Below, in pieces: positions 53,838-63,741 of a DNA stretch of 64,000 nt; within the stretch, counting starts at the first letter, position 1; each line of letters opens with the position of its first letter. Location: the NCBI GenBank assembly GCA_020809425.1, contig JAGGDC010000005.1:1-64000 (forward strand), written 5' to 3'. The notes beneath the pieces were generated by a model. That model was not told the origin of the DNA, did no database searches, and saw nothing but the letters and a program-made list of their open reading frames with translations. This stretch comes from Candidatus Synoicihabitans palmerolidicus. Lineage in GTDB: Bacteria > Verrucomicrobiota > Verrucomicrobiia > Opitutales > Opitutaceae. A program made the translations under genes and the position numbers.

Positions 53838-54656
53838 AAAACCAGCTCCGTCCCCATCGCCAAACTCGTCACCTACCGGAACGACCACCCTGATGAGCTC
53901 CATGTATCACCATTCTCCGGCACATTCTTTTACGCCTTCAACGTCATTCGTGCGCCCTTCGATGATGCCCGGGTCAGGCAAGCATTCTCCTACGCCCTCG
54001 ACCGCGATACGTTGACTCGAGAGGTCTCCCGCGGAGCAGAACTCTCCGCCTCCCACTTTTTACCCGATGGGGTCAGTGATTATGTGTCAGCCGTGCCAGG
54101 AGCACAACTCAACCTCGTCAAAACCCGCCAACTCATGGCCGAAGCCGGATACCCAAACGGCGAGGGATTCCCTTCCGTCACATTGCTCTACAACACGTCC
54201 GAGAATCACCGAGTCATGTCCGAGGCCGTGCAGCAAATGTGGCAGCAAGCCTTGGGCGTCGACGTGAGGTTGGAGAATCAGGAGTGGAAGGTCTACCTCG
54301 ACAACATGAACCTCGGTAACTTCGACCTGTGTCGCGCCGGCTATATCGTCGCCCCCAATGATCCATCCAGTTTCTTGAAAGTCATGTCCACCGGTCACGG
54401 ATTTAACATCTCCGGCTGGTCGGATGCCCTTTTCGATTCGCTCCTGGAGCAATCACTGGAAGAACTGAATCCCACAAACCGATCCGCCCTCTTCGCTCGC
54501 ATGCAACAACGCATGATTGATGAAATGCCCATCGCCCCGGTCTATCACTACACCAACAAATACCTGCTCCGCCCCGAGGTACGGCACTGGACAGACAACA
54601 TGATCGCAGAATTTCCACTCCGAGAAGCTCGATTGGACCCTTGAACGGCCTCACAA

Positions 54657-54688
54657 AAATCCCCGCACCGTGAGAGACGCAGGGATTT
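54657..54688. terminator. Bidirectional hairpin between oppA and the cysJ-like gene
   Basis: AAATCCCCGC and GCAGGGATTT pair (one mismatch) around a 12-base loop, with A residues on one side and T residues on the other. It lies 12 bases after the oppA stop and about 30 bases beyond the end of the convergent flavoprotein gene, so it probably terminates both. Confidence 0.65.
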
Positions 54689-54717
54689 CGAAATCAAGGG
54701 ATCGACCAGGCTTGGTC

Positions 54718-55890
54718 TTAGTAGACGTCTCGCTGGTAGCGCTTGTCCTTTTTGAGCTGCTTCACCCATACGCCCGCGTCTTCCATGCTCATGCCGCCGT
54801 GCTCACAAGCGATATCGTGCAACGCTTGATCCACGTCTTTGGCCATGCGCTTGGCGTCGCCGCACACGTAGAATAACGCGCCCCCTTCGAGCCATTTCCA
54901 CAGCTCAGCACCACTTTCTCGCATTTTGTCCTGCACGTAAATCTTCGCGGCCTGATCCCGCGACCAAGCCAGATCAAGCGTGGTCACCGCACCATTCTCC
55001 ACGTAGTCCTTCCACTCCTCTGCGTAGAGGAAATCGGTCGCCGCGTGCTGGTCTCCAAAAAATACCCAATTGCGCCCCGGGGCTTTCTCCGCTGCCCGCT
55101 CCTGTACAAATGCCCGGAAAGGCGCAATGCCGGTGCCCGGTCCCACCATGATCACATCGCGATCTGCATGATCTTCAGGCAATCCAAAGTGTGAATTCGA
55201 AACAAAAATCGGTACCGGCATCTCCCCGGTGACCACGCGGTCGGCCATGAATGTCGAACACACGCCCACTCGCTCGCGATGGTTGGTCTCGTAACGCACG
55301 ATCGCCACCGTAAGGTGCACGCCTTGCGGAGAAACCCTGGGCGACGACGCAATCGAATACAGGCGCGGCATCAACTTGCGCAACAAATCGACAAACTCTT
55401 GGGGCTCGAATTTCCCACTGGAGAACTCCTGCAATACATCAATGTAGGCCCGGTGCTCCAACCAATCCCGCAGCACCTCTTTGTTTTCCGGGGCCAACAA
55501 TTCATCCAATTTGGTTTTTTCGGCCGCATTGGTGACCTTCGCGGCGAGCGCGGTCAGCACTTTGGCGGTGGGTGAAGCCAAGGCCAAACCCGAGGTCAAC
55601 GCATCCTGCAGCGAAATCGGAGTCTCCAATTTCAACATCTTGGGCGAAACCAATTCATCTCCTGACGCCCCCAATGCCTCTAGGATCTCCACCACCTCTA
55701 CCGGGCGGTTATGCGCAAAAACCCCCAAGGAATCGCCCACCGTGTAGGAGAGCCCACTGCCGGCGATATCGACCACGAAGTGACGGGTTTCCTTGGCTGA
55801 ACCAGGTTGATTCAGCACCCGGTTTTCGACGATCTTGGCCGGAACTAGATTGGTCTTGTTGAATTCAGTTGCAGCACCGGGAGCGGACAT
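54718..55890 (-). CDS. CysJ-like NADPH-flavin oxidoreductase lacking the flavodoxin domain
   Basis: Intact, 390 codons. The FAD-binding domain has RLYSIASSP (the RxYS flavin motif) near residue 198 and VGVCSTFM (the GVCS-type phosphate loop). The NADPH-binding domain has MVGPGTGIAPFRAFVQER, then FFGDQHAATDFLY and FYVCGDAKRMAKDV, and the terminal aromatic in QRDVY. The protein corresponds to the C-terminal two thirds of sulfite reductase alpha subunit (CysJ) without the FMN flavodoxin. Proteins of this length act as reductase partners for sulfite reductase or other haem/flavin enzymes. ATG 55890 starts a natural N-terminus; it is divergent from the pseudouridine synthase. Confidence 0.9.
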   Translation of the reverse strand: MSAPGAATEFNKTNLVPAKIVENRVLNQPGSAKETRHFVVDIAGSGLSYTVGDSLGVFAHNRPVEVVEILEALGASGDELVSPKMLKLETPISLQDALTSGLALASPTAKVLTALAAKVTNAAEKTKLDELLAPENKEVLRDWLEHRAYIDVLQEFSSGKFEPQEFVDLLRKLMPRLYSIASSPRVSPQGVHLTVAIVRYETNHRERVGVCSTFMADRVVTGEMPVPIFVSNSHFGLPEDHADRDVIMVGPGTGIAPFRAFVQERAAEKAPGRNWVFFGDQHAATDFLYAEEWKDYVENGAVTTLDLAWSRDQAAKIYVQDKMRESGAELWKWLEGGALFYVCGDAKRMAKDVDQALHDIACEHGGMSMEDAGVWVKQLKKDKRYQRDVY

Positions 55891-56015
55891 AAGCGGGAAA
55901 GTTCAGCAACTCACGCCACCGTCGCGCAAGCCTTAGTTTACTGTAGCGGGTTTCATGTCCAACATTTGGCGACGGGCTTGCCAGTGACTCTCAAATGTAG
56001 CCAACTGCCCAAACT

Positions 56016-56813
56016 ATGGTTTCTCCAACCGTCCGTGTTCAAAAATATTTCGCCGACGTCGGAGTCTGCTCCCGCCGCTCCGCCGAGGCATTGATCGAAG
56101 CGGGCGAAGTGACCGTGAATGGCAAATTGGCCGAGCTGGGGCAGAAGGTCACCCCGGGAGAAGACGACGTGCGCGTCGACGGCCAACGGGTAAAACCTCG
56201 TCGCGATAGTCATATGACGGTAGCGGTGCACAAACCCCGTGGCCTCATTTGCTCCAATGACGATCCCCACAACCCCGCCACTATCGTCGAGTTACTTCCT
56301 CCCCAGCTCGCCCGTCGCCGCTTTTTCTGTGCCGGCCGGCTCGATAAGGACTCTGAAGGTCTCGTCGTACTCACCACCGACGGAGATCTGGCCAACAAGC
56401 TCATGCATCCGCGCAACGTAGTCGTGAAACGTTACCAAGTGAAATTGGAGGAAACCTTCCCCAAGGCTCGCATGGAACGCTTGGTCAAAGGCATTAAAAT
56501 CGAGGACGAATGGTATAAGGTCGAACGGGCAGCGCTCATCAACCCGCGCAACGATACATCCAACGATCTCGACGTCTGGATGCACCACGGCAAGAAACGC
56601 GAGATTCGCCAACTGTTCCTCGCCCTCGGATTTCCCGTCAAACGACTCCGCCGCTACCAAATCGGCGCACTCCCCTTGAGAGGAATTCCTGTCCGGGCGG
56701 TAAAGGTTCTTTCCTCTAAAGAGATAAATCTGCTATTTAAATTTCCCGATGCCCCGCTGCCCGGCCATCGGGCCGCAGTCGTTCGTTCCTCTCATCCTTC
56801 GCCTAAGTCATGA
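56016..56813 (+). CDS. RsuA/RluB-family rRNA pseudouridine synthase
   Basis: Intact, 265 codons. An N-terminal S4 RNA-binding domain (VRVQKYFADVGVCSRRSAEA, then GEVTVNGK) is followed by the synthase domain with catalytic Asp in GRLDKDSEGLVVLTTDG, then KRYQVKLEETF and HHGKKREIRQLFLALG. The family isomerises a single uridine in 23S (RluB/RluE) or 16S (RsuA) rRNA; overall length favours an RluB-like enzyme. ATG 56016 follows a region without strong ribosome site. Its TGA overlaps the ATG of the next gene. Confidence 0.93.
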   Translation: MVSPTVRVQKYFADVGVCSRRSAEALIEAGEVTVNGKLAELGQKVTPGEDDVRVDGQRVKPRRDSHMTVAVHKPRGLICSNDDPHNPATIVELLPPQLARRRFFCAGRLDKDSEGLVVLTTDGDLANKLMHPRNVVVKRYQVKLEETFPKARMERLVKGIKIEDEWYKVERAALINPRNDTSNDLDVWMHHGKKREIRQLFLALGFPVKRLRRYQIGALPLRGIPVRAVKVLSSKEINLLFKFPDAPLPGHRAAVVRSSHPSPKS

Positions 56814-57628
56814 CCGTTAAGACGCTTATCACCTTCTCTCTTTTGCTGGCCGCTCCCGTGGCCGTTTCTGCCCAGACTACCTCGCGCGCGACCGCAGTTC
56901 ATGTCCAACCCGACGAAGCTTCCGCCGTCCTGAAATTGGTCAAACCGGGCGAAGACCTTCCCGAGGCCGCGCCCGCCATGCCTGCTCCCTCCGGTTGGTC
57001 CGCCGTCGCCTTGGCCGGACCACATGAGGTTTTTGTGGAAAACCGCTTCATCGGAAAAGACCTGGACGTGAAGCCTGGATCTCCGCTGCACCTCAAGCCT
57101 AAATCGGATTCTCCGGTGCTGACATCAAGCACCGCCACCGACGAAATCGAGATTACGGGATTACGCGGACGCTGGACCCAGCTTCGCGTCAACAAACGCG
57201 TCGTCGCTTATGTGTTGGGCTCCCTCTCCTCGTCCATCTCCCCCCCTGTCCCGGCCGTGACGACCGCCACCGTTAAAGATACCCCTATCTCCCAATCGCC
57301 CAATCCTCAGCCGGTCAATGCCCGACCGGGCCCTGGCCGTCAAATCGAGCGTACCGAGGCCGAGCGCACCAGTCTCGCCGCCCTCCCTCGGTTGTTTGAG
57401 GGTAAACTCGCATCCACGCGTTCCCCACTGCGGCCGCGTCGGCCCTACGATTTCGCTCTCGAATCGGAAGACGGCATCCGTTTCGCCTACGTAGACCTAA
57501 CCAAACTGCTACTCACCGAGCAGATCGAAAAATACCTCGAACGCACCGTCGTCGTCTACGGAGTCGCCCGCCCCGTCCCCCAAACCAAGGACATCGTCAT
57601 TTCGGTCGAGTCTCTGCAACTCCGCTAA
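56810..57628 (+). CDS. Exported SH3-like domain protein, uncharacterised
   Basis: Intact, 272 codons. A signal peptide ([20 protein letters not shown]) is followed by a segment that looks like a bacterial SH3 fold ([20 protein letters not shown], then [20 protein letters not shown]), a Pro/Ser-rich linker, and a C-terminal beta-rich segment ([20 protein letters not shown] to VESLQLR). The ATG overlaps the upstream stop by ATGA, so translation is coupled to the pseudouridine synthase. Periplasmic location and cell-wall or structural role are inferred. Confidence 0.75.
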   Translation: MTVKTLITFSLLLAAPVAVSAQTTSRATAVHVQPDEASAVLKLVKPGEDLPEAAPAMPAPSGWSAVALAGPHEVFVENRFIGKDLDVKPGSPLHLKPKSDSPVLTSSTATDEIEITGLRGRWTQLRVNKRVVAYVLGSLSSSISPPVPAVTTATVKDTPISQSPNPQPVNARPGPGRQIERTEAERTSLAALPRLFEGKLASTRSPLRPRRPYDFALESEDGIRFAYVDLTKLLLTEQIEKYLERTVVVYGVARPVPQTKDIVISVESLQLR

Positions 57629-57677
57629 GCCGCTCGGAACCCCTGGGCGCCTAAACACCGCTCCTCCCGATTTTCCC

Positions 57678-58553
57678 GTGGAACTAATTAAAGGCAACGA
57701 AATCGCCACCTCCATCATCGCCGAGCTCAAGGCCGAAGTTGCCACGATCGAGGGCCGCAAGCCTTGCTTGGCGTTAGTCCGCGTCGGCGAAGACCCCGCT
57801 TCGGTTTCTTACGTAAAGAAGAAGGAGAAAACTGCGGCCGAAATCGACGTCGATAGCCGTATCATCCTTCCTCCTGTCACCATTTCTCAGGCAGAACTTG
57901 AAGCCCTGATCGACGAGTTGAACGCCGATGAAACCGTCGACGGCATCCTCGTGCAATCGCCCTTGCCCGCTCCACTCGATGAACTGGCCATCTTTCGCCG
58001 AGTTTCTCCCGATAAAGACGTCGACGGATTCCACACCATCAATCTGGGCAAGGTCGCTCAGGAAGACTCCAGTGGATTCGTTTCATGCACCCCGGCCGGA
58101 GTCATGGAATTACTCGCCCGGAGTGATGTGGACCTTCGGGGCAAACACGTCGTCGTGCTCGGACGTTCCCTCATCGTCGGTAAACCCGTCGCTTTGCTCG
58201 CTTTGCAGAAAAAAGCCGGCGCCAACGGCACCGTCACTATTTGCCACTCCGCCACGACCAATCTGGCCCAAATCACTCAAATGGCCGACGTACTCATCGC
58301 CGCGATCGGAAGACCCCACTTCGTCACCGCCGACATGGTAAAACCCGGCGCCGTCATTATTGACGTGGGAATCAATCGCATCCCTGACGCCACGCGGAAA
58401 TCAGGCAACCGTCTGGTTGGCGATATAGATTTTGACGCGGTCTCGCCCAAGGTTTCCAAAATCACGCCAGTCCCCGGCGGCATAGGTCCGATGACCGTCG
58501 CCATGTTAATGAAAAATACGGTCAAGGCGCGGCAGCTTCGCGCCACAGGCTAA
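57678..58553 (+). CDS. folD: Methylenetetrahydrofolate dehydrogenase/cyclohydrolase FolD
   Basis: Intact, 291 codons from a GTG at 57678. FolD interconverts methylene-, methenyl- and formyl-tetrahydrofolate. Motifs: [14 protein letters not shown] with the catalytic Tyr/Lys, [57 protein letters not shown] (NADP-binding) and [16 protein letters not shown]. It lies 49 bases after the SH3 protein gene. Complete length and all motifs indicate a functional enzyme, in line with preservation of one-carbon metabolism. Confidence 0.96.
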   Translation: MELIKGNEIATSIIAELKAEVATIEGRKPCLALVRVGEDPASVSYVKKKEKTAAEIDVDSRIILPPVTISQAELEALIDELNADETVDGILVQSPLPAPLDELAIFRRVSPDKDVDGFHTINLGKVAQEDSSGFVSCTPAGVMELLARSDVDLRGKHVVVLGRSLIVGKPVALLALQKKAGANGTVTICHSATTNLAQITQMADVLIAAIGRPHFVTADMVKPGAVIIDVGINRIPDATRKSGNRLVGDIDFDAVSPKVSKITPVPGGIGPMTVAMLMKNTVKARQLRATG

Positions 58554-59563
58554 AACACAAAGGCGTCGCTGCGCCCTCTGCCACCTGGACCACGCTCCCG
58601 CCATCATAACTGCTCCAAAAATACTGGTCGTCGACGACCAGCTGATAAATGTCCAGTTGCTCAAGCAGAAGCTGGAACGAGAGGGCATCATAGTGATCTG
58701 TGCCTATTCCGGCCAGGAAGCCTTGGACGCTGTCGCTTCGGACAAACCCGATCTCATTCTCCTCGACGTAATGATGCCCGAAATGGACGGCATCGAGGTA
58801 TGCACCCGTTTGCAATCTCACGATGAAACTCGCTCGATCCCCGTGATTTTCATTACCGCTCGACATTCCAAGGAAGGCAAAATCGAGGGGCTGGCCGTGA
58901 GCGCAGTGGACTACATCACCAAGCCAATCGATTTGGACGAAACGCTAGCTCGAGTGCAAACCCAGCTGCGTTTCGTCGCCATCAATCGAGAAATGGTCGA
59001 CTTGCAGCACCGGTTGGCCGAAGCCCGTCGCGCCGCCACCGTTGGCGCCGTCACTCAAGGCATCGCTCACAACTTGAATAATCTGCTCGGCGTCGTGATC
59101 GGCTACCTCGACCTGATCAAGAGTGAGGCCTAGAACCCCGAAGCCGTGCGGCGCAACGCCGAAGCCATCGAGCGTGCCGTGCAACGCCTCGTCTCCATCA
59201 TCAAACAGCTGAGTTCGATGGTGGTGAAAACCCGCATGCCCACCGAACGGTTCCTCCTCTCCGATTTGCTCGACGGCGCCATCCGCCGCTTCGAACAAGA
59301 AACCGACGCCAAAGACGTCGTAATCCTATCCAATCCCTTGGAAGACCTCGTGATTGATAGTCACGTGGAAGTATTCGAAAGCGCCATCAGCGCCCTCCTC
59401 ACCAACGGATGGGAAGCCTCTGGGACTACCATCGACAGGCAAGCGTGAGGTGATGCTCAAAACGGCCCTGCACAAAGAGGGCGACGCCCGCTTGGTCGAA
59501 CTTGCCGCAGTCCAACACTGAGTGCACAGGCTGAGAGGGAGTGGTTCCCTTTCTCCTAATGCA

Positions 59564-59572
59564 CTATAATGA
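59564..59572 (+). promoter_or_regulatory. Possible -10 element of IS30 copy 2
   Basis: CTATAATGA lies in the IS leader about 195 bases before the transposase start. The spacing to a good -35 is not convincing. A strong hairpin follows about 100 bases downstream. Confidence 0.35.
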
Positions 59573-59664
59573 ATACTATACGTTTGATCTTGGGATTGAT
59601 GATTGGCGGGATTGAGATTGCGGCAGGCCGCAGGAAAGGAGCGGTGAGCAGCCATACACAAGCC

Positions 59665-59714
59665 AGAGAGAGGACGACCGGGCCCGCCAAGCCGGGCCCG
59701 GTCGTCCTCTCTCT
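59665..59714 (+). repeat. Perfect 22-bp hairpin in the IS30 leader
   Basis: Two 22-base arms (59665-59686 and 59693-59714), starting AGAGAGAGGACGACC, are exact inverse complements around a 6-base loop CCAAGC. It lies between the IS end and the transposase start. There is no T run after it. It may stop transcription entering from outside or hide the transposase start. Copy 1 has lost this region. Confidence 0.8.
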
Positions 59715-59763
59715 GGGAAAAACTCCGCGCTGGCGTCGTGGGCGCAGAGCGGAGGATTTGGAG

Positions 59764-60782
59764 TGGTGGCAAAAATACAACGGCGCATCACCGCCAAGGA
59801 ACGCGAGGCGATTCATGCTGGTTTGGCCCAGGGCCCAGGGCAAAAGCGGCGCTCAGCTTGCCGCCGCCTTCGGCCGCGACGCCTCGGTGGTCAATCGCGA
59901 GATCACCCGCAACGGCGGGCGCAACAGCTACAGCGGCATGGATGCGCAGACTCACGCTTGCCGTCGGCCCAAGTGCGCCGCGCGCAACAAAGTCGCCGAC
60001 ACGCCCGCCTTGCGCGACGAGGTGCTGGCCCTGTTTGCCACCGACGCTACGCCCAAGCAAATCGAAGTCGCCTTGAGACGACGTCATGGCCTTGATCTGA
60101 CCCGACGCGTGAGCCACGAAACCATCTACGACTTCATCTACGTCCACTCCAAAGGCTCGGTTAAGAAGGAGTTGATCGCTTATTTGCGGCGCAAGAAGCC
60201 CCGCGCAGTCCCGCCCCCCGCGCCAAGGGCAAGCTCTCGGGCCAGTTGCCGGGCGCGATCAATATCGGCGAGCGACCCGCTGAGGTAGAGCGCCGGGAGG
60301 TGCCCGAACACTGGGAGGCCGACTTGGTCATGGGTGCGGGCAATCACACCGCCATTTTGGTCATCACCGAACGGGTCTCCCGCTACGTGATGATCGTCCC
60401 GTTGGGCGGCGCCAAAGACGCGATCAGCGTCGCCCGCGCTCTCATCCGGGCCTTCAAACGCCTGCCCGCCCACCTGCGCAAGACCCTCACCTACGACAAC
60501 GGCCGCTAAATGGCCCAACATGCCGCCTTCTCCCTTGCCACAAAAGTGGCGGTCTACTTCTGCAATCCACACAGCCCTTGGCAGCGCGATGCGGTCGCGA
60601 ATATCAACGGTCTGATCCGGGAATACTTCCCTAAAGGCATCGACTTTAACACCGTCACCAAAGGCCAAATCGCCAAAGCGGAGTGGCTACTCAATAATCT
60701 CCCTCGCATCGGGCTCGACGGACCGTCTCCCGCTGAAGTCTTTCATGCTATTATACAAAAAAACTGTGCACTAGCCGCTTGA
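59764..60782 (+). pseudogene. IS30 transposase, copy 2, broken
   Basis: GTG start at 59764 after the same GGAGGA site as copy 1. A 7-base duplication (GCCCAGG) near 59830 shifts the frame after HAGLAQG. The helix-turn-helix and RVSHETIYDFIYVH continue in another frame. One base is missing near 60203 (RRKKPR). The DDE core with HWEADLVMGAGNHTAI is open until TAA at 60507-60509, where copy 1 has GAA (YDNGRE). The rest runs to 60782. Three lesions, none shared with copy 1. Confidence 0.85.
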
Positions 60783-61010
60783 CGCCGCCCTTCGCATCGA
60801 AGATGAAAATTAGGGGATCGTCTCCATGTATCCGCGATCAAATGGTTGAGCCGTTTATCAGCTCCAAACACACCGTAGGCGTTGGCATGGGTTTGACGGT
60901 GGCTCGACACTGCCTGCGTAACATGGGCGGAGACCTGACCCTGTACGATTTACCGGATGGGGGCACGGTTGCGGTTGCCCTCCACCCGATCACCCGTGTG
61001 GATCGGCGCC

Positions 61011-61817
61011 ATGGTTAAGACTGCATTCATCGGCGCCGGACGCATGGCCTCTGCCATAGTCGACGGGCTGATCGCTAAATCTCCAGACGAGAAATCAAAA
61101 ATCCGCTGCTTCAGCGCCAGTGGGACTTCAGCGACAGCGCTCTCCCAGCGCACCGGCATTTCCCACGCGGATGACCTCCCCGCCTTGTTGGCTGATGCCG
61201 AGGTCGTGGTGGTAGCATTCAAGCCCCAACATCTCGCCTCCGCCGATCCTCGTTTAGCTGAATTGACGGCTGGGAAAATCGTGCTGTCGGTGCTCGCGGC
61301 CAAAACCGTGGCGCAACTTGCCACAGTATTTCCACGCGCGCGAAACATCATCCGCACCATGCCCAACACGCCCAGTGCGATTGGGGCCGGTATCACCGGC
61401 TGGTGCGCCAAGAACGAACTATCAGAAGACGATCGTACGGTCGTCGTGTCCCTGCTGGGCGCCATTGGAAGAGAAATTGAGATTCTCGAGTCAAAAATCG
61501 ACGGACTCATGGGCGTCAGCGGCTGCGGACCGGCCTTCGTTTTCGAATTCACCGCGTCGTTAAGGGATGGTGGCGTGGCCGCCGGCTTAACCCTCGAGGA
61601 GGCGGAACAATTGGCCATCGAAACGGTTTTAGGATCCGCTCGATTAATGGCACGCAGTTCCCTATCTCCGGAGGAATTACGCAATCAGGTCACTTCTCCC
61701 CATGGAACCACCTACGCCGGTCTGCAACGCATGGCCGCTCACGATATCCGCGGTATCATGAAAGAGGCGGTGCTTGCCGCCAAGGCCCGCTCCGAAGAGT
61801 TGTCCCGAACCAGCTAG
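61011..61817 (+). CDS. proC: Pyrroline-5-carboxylate reductase
   Basis: Intact, 268 codons from ATG 61011. It catalyses the last step of proline synthesis with NAD(P)H. The Rossmann motif is FIGAGRMASAIVDGL, followed by VVAFKPQH, RTMPNTPSAIGAG, SGCGPAFVFEF and VTSPHGTTYAGL, all signatures of the family. An earlier in-frame ATG at 60957 would add residues with no homology. The start overlaps the end of the broken kinase gene by 8 bases. IS copy C inserted 35 bases after the stop, leaving proC whole. Confidence 0.96.
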   Translation: MVKTAFIGAGRMASAIVDGLIAKSPDEKSKIRCFSASGTSATALSQRTGISHADDLPALLADAEVVVVAFKPQHLASADPRLAELTAGKIVLSVLAAKTVAQLATVFPRARNIIRTMPNTPSAIGAGITGWCAKNELSEDDRTVVVSLLGAIGREIEILESKIDGLMGVSGCGPAFVFEFTASLRDGGVAAGLTLEEAEQLAIETVLGSARLMARSSLSPEELRNQVTSPHGTTYAGLQRMAAHDIRGIMKEAVLAAKARSEELSRTS

Positions 61818-61848
61818 GAAAACCGAATCCATCTTGGGACGGCGAAAT

Positions 61849-61852
61849 ATCT
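61849..61852 (+). repeat. Target duplication ATCT, left of IS copy C
   Basis: ATCT before the IS at 61853 recurs at 63668-63671 right after it: a perfect 4-bp duplication. Confidence 0.87.
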
Positions 61853-63667
61853 AGAGCGTGTCCGACAAGCGCAAGAGGTTGTAGAAAAGGAGGTAGCGTA
61901 AAAATAAAGAGGCCGAAACTGGGAGGATTTCCTGGTTTCTGCACAAAAACGGCGTGTATAATTTGGTGTGAACAATACTACCGAAGCCGTCGCCCCGGAA
62001 GGTGCCCTGCAAACCTGGCTGCGTCCAGACCTGACTCCGGTCGGACCCAACAAAGATTACGCCGCGTTTCGCGATCAACTGACGGGGTTCGACCAGTTGC
62101 TGGCCAACAGTCACTTGGAAGAGATGGCCGTGGACTTTGCCCGGGAAAACTGGCGGGGCGACAACGTGACCGGGTTACCGCGACACCTGCAGTTCGCGCG
62201 CAAGGCGCGACGGGGGCAGGTATTGCGCATGATGCTCGGGAAAATCAGCTTGCGTAAACTTTCCCTGAGCATCGCCTCCAGCGATCTGTTGGCCGACTTT
62301 TGCGGAGCGCGCCGGATCGACGGCATCAAGGGGGTCTCCAAAAGAAAGCGTGCGGGAGCGTGCGTCCAAATGCTTCACCGCCGGGCAGGTGCGCAGGATG
62401 AGCCAAGTCTTTATCGAGATGTGCGGTGAGGCGGACCGGGCGAGCGAACGGGGACTGGCTGCGGCGCAGCCGATGGATACGTGCCCTGGTGGACTCGACC
62501 TGCCTGCAGGCCAACATCCATTTCTCGGTCGACTGGGTGCTCTTTCGCGACCCCCTGCTCAAGGCGGTGAAACTGCTCCGTGCAGCGGGGTTGCGGGGTC
62601 GGATGCCGAACGAGCCGCCAGTCTTTGCCAAGCAGATGAATCGGTGGTGCCTCGCGATGACCCACAGCCGACGGCGCCGCGATGCGAAGCGGGCCCGCAA
62701 GGGCGTGCTCCGCCAGATGAAACGCCTGCTGCGCACCATCGGCGAGCACGCCCGCCGCCACCGCGACCACCTCGCCGCCGACTACGCCCGGACCCGCTTC
62801 AGTGAGCGCCAGGCCATCCGCATCATTGCGCGCATCGACGCCATGCTCGAGCAACTGCCGGCCGCGATCAACCAGGCCCACGAACGCATCATCGGCGCAT
62901 GACCAGTGCCCAACGCCGAGAAGATCCTCCGCGTCTACGAACCCGACGTGCAGACCGTGGTTCGGGGCAAGGCGTCCGGCGAGGTCGAGTTTGGCAACAC
63001 CCTCATGATCAGTGAGAACGTGACGGAGTTGATCACCGCTTGGCAGTTGTATCAGGGAATGACTCCGGCCGAATGGCGTCAGTTCGACCTGAGCCTCGAG
63101 CGCCAGAATCAGTTCGACCTGAGCACCCCGATCAAAGCGGCGAGCACCGACCGAGGCTTCTCGACCCAACGGCTGTGCGAACGCTTGGCCGAAGCCGACA
63201 TTTATGACGCCACTTGCCCCCGCGATCCGCAGCAACTGCAACGGCGCATGCAGGAGCCGCAGTTCGTGGCGCTCCAACATCGCCGGGCTTCGACGGAAGC
63301 CCGCATCGCCATCATCAAGCAACGCCAAGGCAAGCGATTGAGTGCCAGAGGCTTCACGAATCGCTACCTGGCGGTAGCCTGGAGCATCCTCGGTCACAAC
63401 CTGTGGCTCATCGCCCGACTGCTGGCCGACCAACCACCGCAAGTCCAAGCCGCCTAAAACCACCAAGCCTACTCCAACGATGAACAATAAACCGGCTGCC
63501 GGAGGTTCCCTCATGGAAACGATCCAGGCACTGACTGCTGCGACACTGCAATTTAGCCATTACATTGCATCTGCGCGCGCCTACATCCGTCATTGGTAGC
63601 CGGAAATCCGCTCAAAAATCGGCTTTCCTGCCCCCCTTCCAAAATCAGGGTAAATGGGACACGCTCT
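61853..63667 (+). mobile_element. IS5/IS1182-like element, copy C
   Basis: A 1.81-kb element, ends AGAGCGTGTCCGA (61853-61865) and TGGGACACGCTCT (63655-63667), flanked by ATCT duplications. It is nearly identical to copy B at 52003. It sits between proC and the terminator of the cytochrome gene, so it disrupts no gene. The leader hairpin of copies A and B is present at 61913-61941 but weakened by substitutions in both arms. Confidence 0.9.
61968..63457 (+). pseudogene. IS5/IS1182-like DDE transposase, copy C
   Basis: GTG start at 61968. As in copy B one extra base follows GGGGTCTCC (here A instead of C), moving the frame to ERASKCFTAGQVRRMSQ. An extra C in TGCCCTGG near 62484 breaks the first Asp region, 12 bases are missing near 62551 (after VLFR), and TGA at 62900-62902 replaces a CGA codon present in copy B (IIGA-stop-PVPNAEKI). 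STDRGFSTQRL, RRASTEARIAII and LGHNLWLIAR follow, ending in QVQAA. Broken. Confidence 0.82.
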
Positions 63668-63671
63668 ATCT
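63668..63671 (+). repeat. Target duplication ATCT, right of IS copy C
   Basis: Second copy of the ATCT target site (see 61849-61852). Confidence 0.87.
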
Positions 63672-63680
63672 AACCAAGTT

Positions 63681-63712
63681 AAAGAAAAAACCGCGGCTCG
63701 AAAGCCGCGATT
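63681..63712 (-). terminator. Rho-independent terminator of the cytochrome c gene
   Basis: CGCGGCT and AGCCGCG pair around a CGAA tetraloop. On the minus strand a TTTTTTCTTT run follows at 63690-63681. It lies 30 bases after the cytochrome stop and is a standard intrinsic terminator. Confidence 0.85.
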
Positions 63713-63741
63713 TGAAAAGTATTTGGTCGATTCGGCAAGCC

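Larger units (their letters stand above)
51390..54644 (+). pseudogene. Oligopeptide ABC transporter substrate-binding protein (OppA-like), split by IS
   Basis: After the ISAs1 border, RYHPETLDPF and GVAERWDLAPDGVTYTFHLR mark the N-terminal lobe of a family-5 solute-binding protein; the signal peptide and first 70 or so residues are missing. A frame change lies near 51460, and a TAG at 51804-51806 replaces the Trp in DTAWTRLENFVGNGPF. Near 51905 another shift precedes YWNQANVGIDRLRLL. At 52002 the IS copy B interrupts AYRAGQLH, which continues at 53838 with KTSSVPIAKLVTYRNDHP. The last part is open to 54644 (DALFDSLLEQSLEE, ARLDP). The protein would have delivered peptides to an ABC importer. 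Confidence 0.87.
59504..60787 (+). mobile_element. IS30-family element, copy 2
   Basis: A 1.28-kb element with left end GCCGCAGTCCAACACT at 59504 and right end CTAGCCGCTTGACGCCG at 60787; AGTGCACAG near the left end is inverted near the right end. It inserted into a receiver-histidine kinase gene, whose coding sequence resumes on the right. It keeps a leader of about 240 bases that copy 1 has lost. Confidence 0.83.
58604..61018 (+). pseudogene. Receiver-histidine kinase, split by IS30 and otherwise broken
   Basis: A receiver domain (ILVVDDQLIN, phospho-Asp in LILLDVMMPEMDG, ITKPID) leads into a HisKA-like helix with GIAHNLNNLLGVVIGY. A TAG at 59131-59133 interrupts it; the frame continues to NGWEAS near 59430, shifts, and reads REVMLKTALHKEGDARLVEL up to the IS30 at 59504. 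Beyond the IS the ATPase C-terminus is VEPFISSKHTVGVGMGLTVA and NMGGDLTL to VDRRHG at 61018. The expected start codon reads ATA at 58604 (ATA-ACT-GCT-CCA-AAA), so initiation also seems lost. The stop overlaps proC. Confidence 0.8.
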
